A stretch of 64,000 nt of DNA. Source: Sinorhizobium glycinis (GTDB taxonomy: Bacteria; Pseudomonadota; Alphaproteobacteria; Rhizobiales; Rhizobiaceae). A program made the translations under genes and the position numbers. The stretch spans positions 1-64,000 of the forward strand of contig NZ_LPUX01000060.1 of NCBI RefSeq assembly GCF_001651865.1, in the 5' to 3' direction. This document shows, piece after piece, positions 63,265 to 64,000 of the stretch. Position 1 is the stretch's first letter, and each line of letters opens with the position of its first letter. The notes under the pieces were generated by a model that worked only from the letters and a program-made list of their open reading frames with translations, searched no databases and was not told the DNA's origin.

Positions 63265-64000
63265 TCAGACCCTCACGGCTTCCGCTCCGAGCGCGGGCGC
63301 AACGAGCGTGTAGGGATCGAAGGCGGCGAATTCATCCGCCGTTATCTTCCTTTGGGTCAGTTCCATGTTCCGCTCGAGGCTCGAGGGCTTGGCAGTGCCG
63401 AGCAGGACCGAGGCCACCTGAGGGTTGGCGAGCGGGAACTGCAGGGCCGGCGCGGCGAGCGGCATACCGCGCTCTTGTGCGATCCGCTCCATCTCCGCAA
63501 CCTTCGTCCGGACCTCGTCCGTCGCCGGCATGTAATCGAAATGCGCCCCTTCCACAGGGCCGGTGGCGAGGATGCCGGAATTGAAGACGCCGCCGACGAC
63601 AAGCGAGGTCCGTTTCTTCTCGCAGAGCGGAATAAGCTCGGCGACCGCCGAACGGTCGAGAAGCGTGTAGCGTCCGGCGAGCAGGATGCAGTCGATATCC
63701 GCATGGCGCATCACGTCGAGGCAGACGGGCACCTCGTTGACGCCAAGGCCATAGGCCGAAATGGCACCGCTCGATTTCAGCGCCTCCAGCGCCTTCAGGC
63801 CGGAATCGAGCAATTGCCGGAGGTAGACGGCATTCCTTGCCGCCCCATGGGTGTAGCCGCCAACGTCGTGGACATAGAGGACATCGATGCGGTTGAGGCC
63901 GAGGCGGGCGTAGCTCATCTCCACCGACCGCATGATGGCGTCGTAACCGTAGTCATAGCTGACGTCGAAATTCAGCGCCTTGACGTAGGAATAATCGGGG
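63265..64000 (-). CDS. Aldo/keto reductase, L-fucose or D-threo-aldose 1-dehydrogenase-like (N-terminus beyond window)
   Basis: The frame stays open past the window edge, so the N-terminal part is missing; 245 residues are visible. The segment LNRIDVLYVHDVGGYTHG and the later LAGRYTLLD and LGTAKPSSLERN match the aldo/keto reductase branch containing D-threo-aldose 1-dehydrogenase, L-fucose dehydrogenase and pyridoxal 4-dehydrogenase. Such an enzyme oxidises the sugar at C1 to a lactone, the substrate type of the lactonase at 57429. It ends 208 bases before the binding-protein gene start on the same strand. Confidence 0.85.
   Translation of the reverse strand, partial: PDYSYVKALNFDVSYDYGYDAIMRSVEMSYARLGLNRIDVLYVHDVGGYTHGAARNAVYLRQLLDSGLKALEALKSSGAISAYGLGVNEVPVCLDVMRHADIDCILLAGRYTLLDRSAVAELIPLCEKKRTSLVVGGVFNSGILATGPVEGAHFDYMPATDEVRTKVAEMERIAQERGMPLAAPALQFPLANPQVASVLLGTAKPSSLERNMELTQRKITADEFAAFDPYTLVAPALGAEAVRV

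Noticed and set aside
1-64000. Prophage, genomic island or toxin-antitoxin locus
   Set aside because: Gene content is housekeeping and conserved in order. There is no integrase, transposase, phage structural gene or tRNA-flanked repeat, and no abrupt composition change other than short A/T-rich regulatory spacers.

Overview
The window reads as chromosomal DNA of an alphaproteobacterium of the Rhizobiaceae, most likely Sinorhizobium/Ensifer. The reasons are the high-GC coding sequence, the recognisable actS-actR, chvI-chvG-hprK-EIIA-HPr-ahcY, hisB-DUF2628-hisHAFE-coaA, hslV-GNAT-hslU and trpFBA-accD-folC neighbourhoods, and several rhizobial intergenic mosaic repeats. No prophage, plasmid, transposase gene, CRISPR array or tRNA gene is visible. 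Apart from the repeats, nothing looks recently acquired. About 52 protein genes and the 5' tip of one 16S rRNA gene are supported.

Layout. 1-414: start of a 16S rRNA gene on the minus strand with its leader and promoter. 659-9920 (+): ornithine-cyclodeaminase-like protein, a YnjBCD-type ABC importer, helicase HrpB, then the redox two-component pair ActS/ActR. 10135-18991: MmcB, an L,D-transpeptidase, malate synthase G, a hydantoinase/oxoprolinase, a cytochrome P450 and a DUF1402 protein. 19279-27609: HslU/HslV with an acetyltransferase gene between them, then divergently the his cluster with a DUF2628 membrane protein, hisE, coaA, and alkB on the opposite strand. 27921-36380: ArfB, PckA, and divergently ChvI, ChvG, HPr kinase, a mannose-type EIIA, HPr and AhcY. 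36767-48642 (+): a DivL-type kinase whose phospho-acceptor His is Tyr, a TsaE-AmgK fusion, MurU, AddB, AddA and thioredoxin. 48978-57202 (-): FolC, AccD, TrpA, TrpB, TrpF, a YgjP-like metallopeptidase, DUF2852 and PhaZ. 57429-64000 (-): a sugar module with a lactonase, Zn-dehydrogenase, complete ABC importer and an aldo/keto reductase cut by the window edge.

How the genes work together. Many neighbours overlap by 4-17 bases and are probably translationally coupled. The ChvG-HprK-EIIA-HPr block joins envelope sensing to a nitrogen/carbon phosphotransfer system. DivL, AmgK/MurU recycling, the L,D-transpeptidase and the DUF1402 protein all touch cell cycle or cell wall. The last block looks like oxidative catabolism of a fucose-like sugar: uptake, dehydrogenation to a lactone, lactone hydrolysis, then a second oxidation.

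The non-coding DNA is rich in structure: at least five RIME-like copies, six paired GC-rich palindromic elements of one type and three of a related type. One of these holds a second element exactly inside its palindrome. There is also a perfect 22-base palindrome upstream of ahcY and several TTCAYGTGAA (parS-like) palindromes. I found no wholly new multi-gene system. The points most worth following are the palindrome at ahcY, the DUF1402 protein, the acetyltransferase inside hslVU, the nested repeat, and the substrate of the sugar module.
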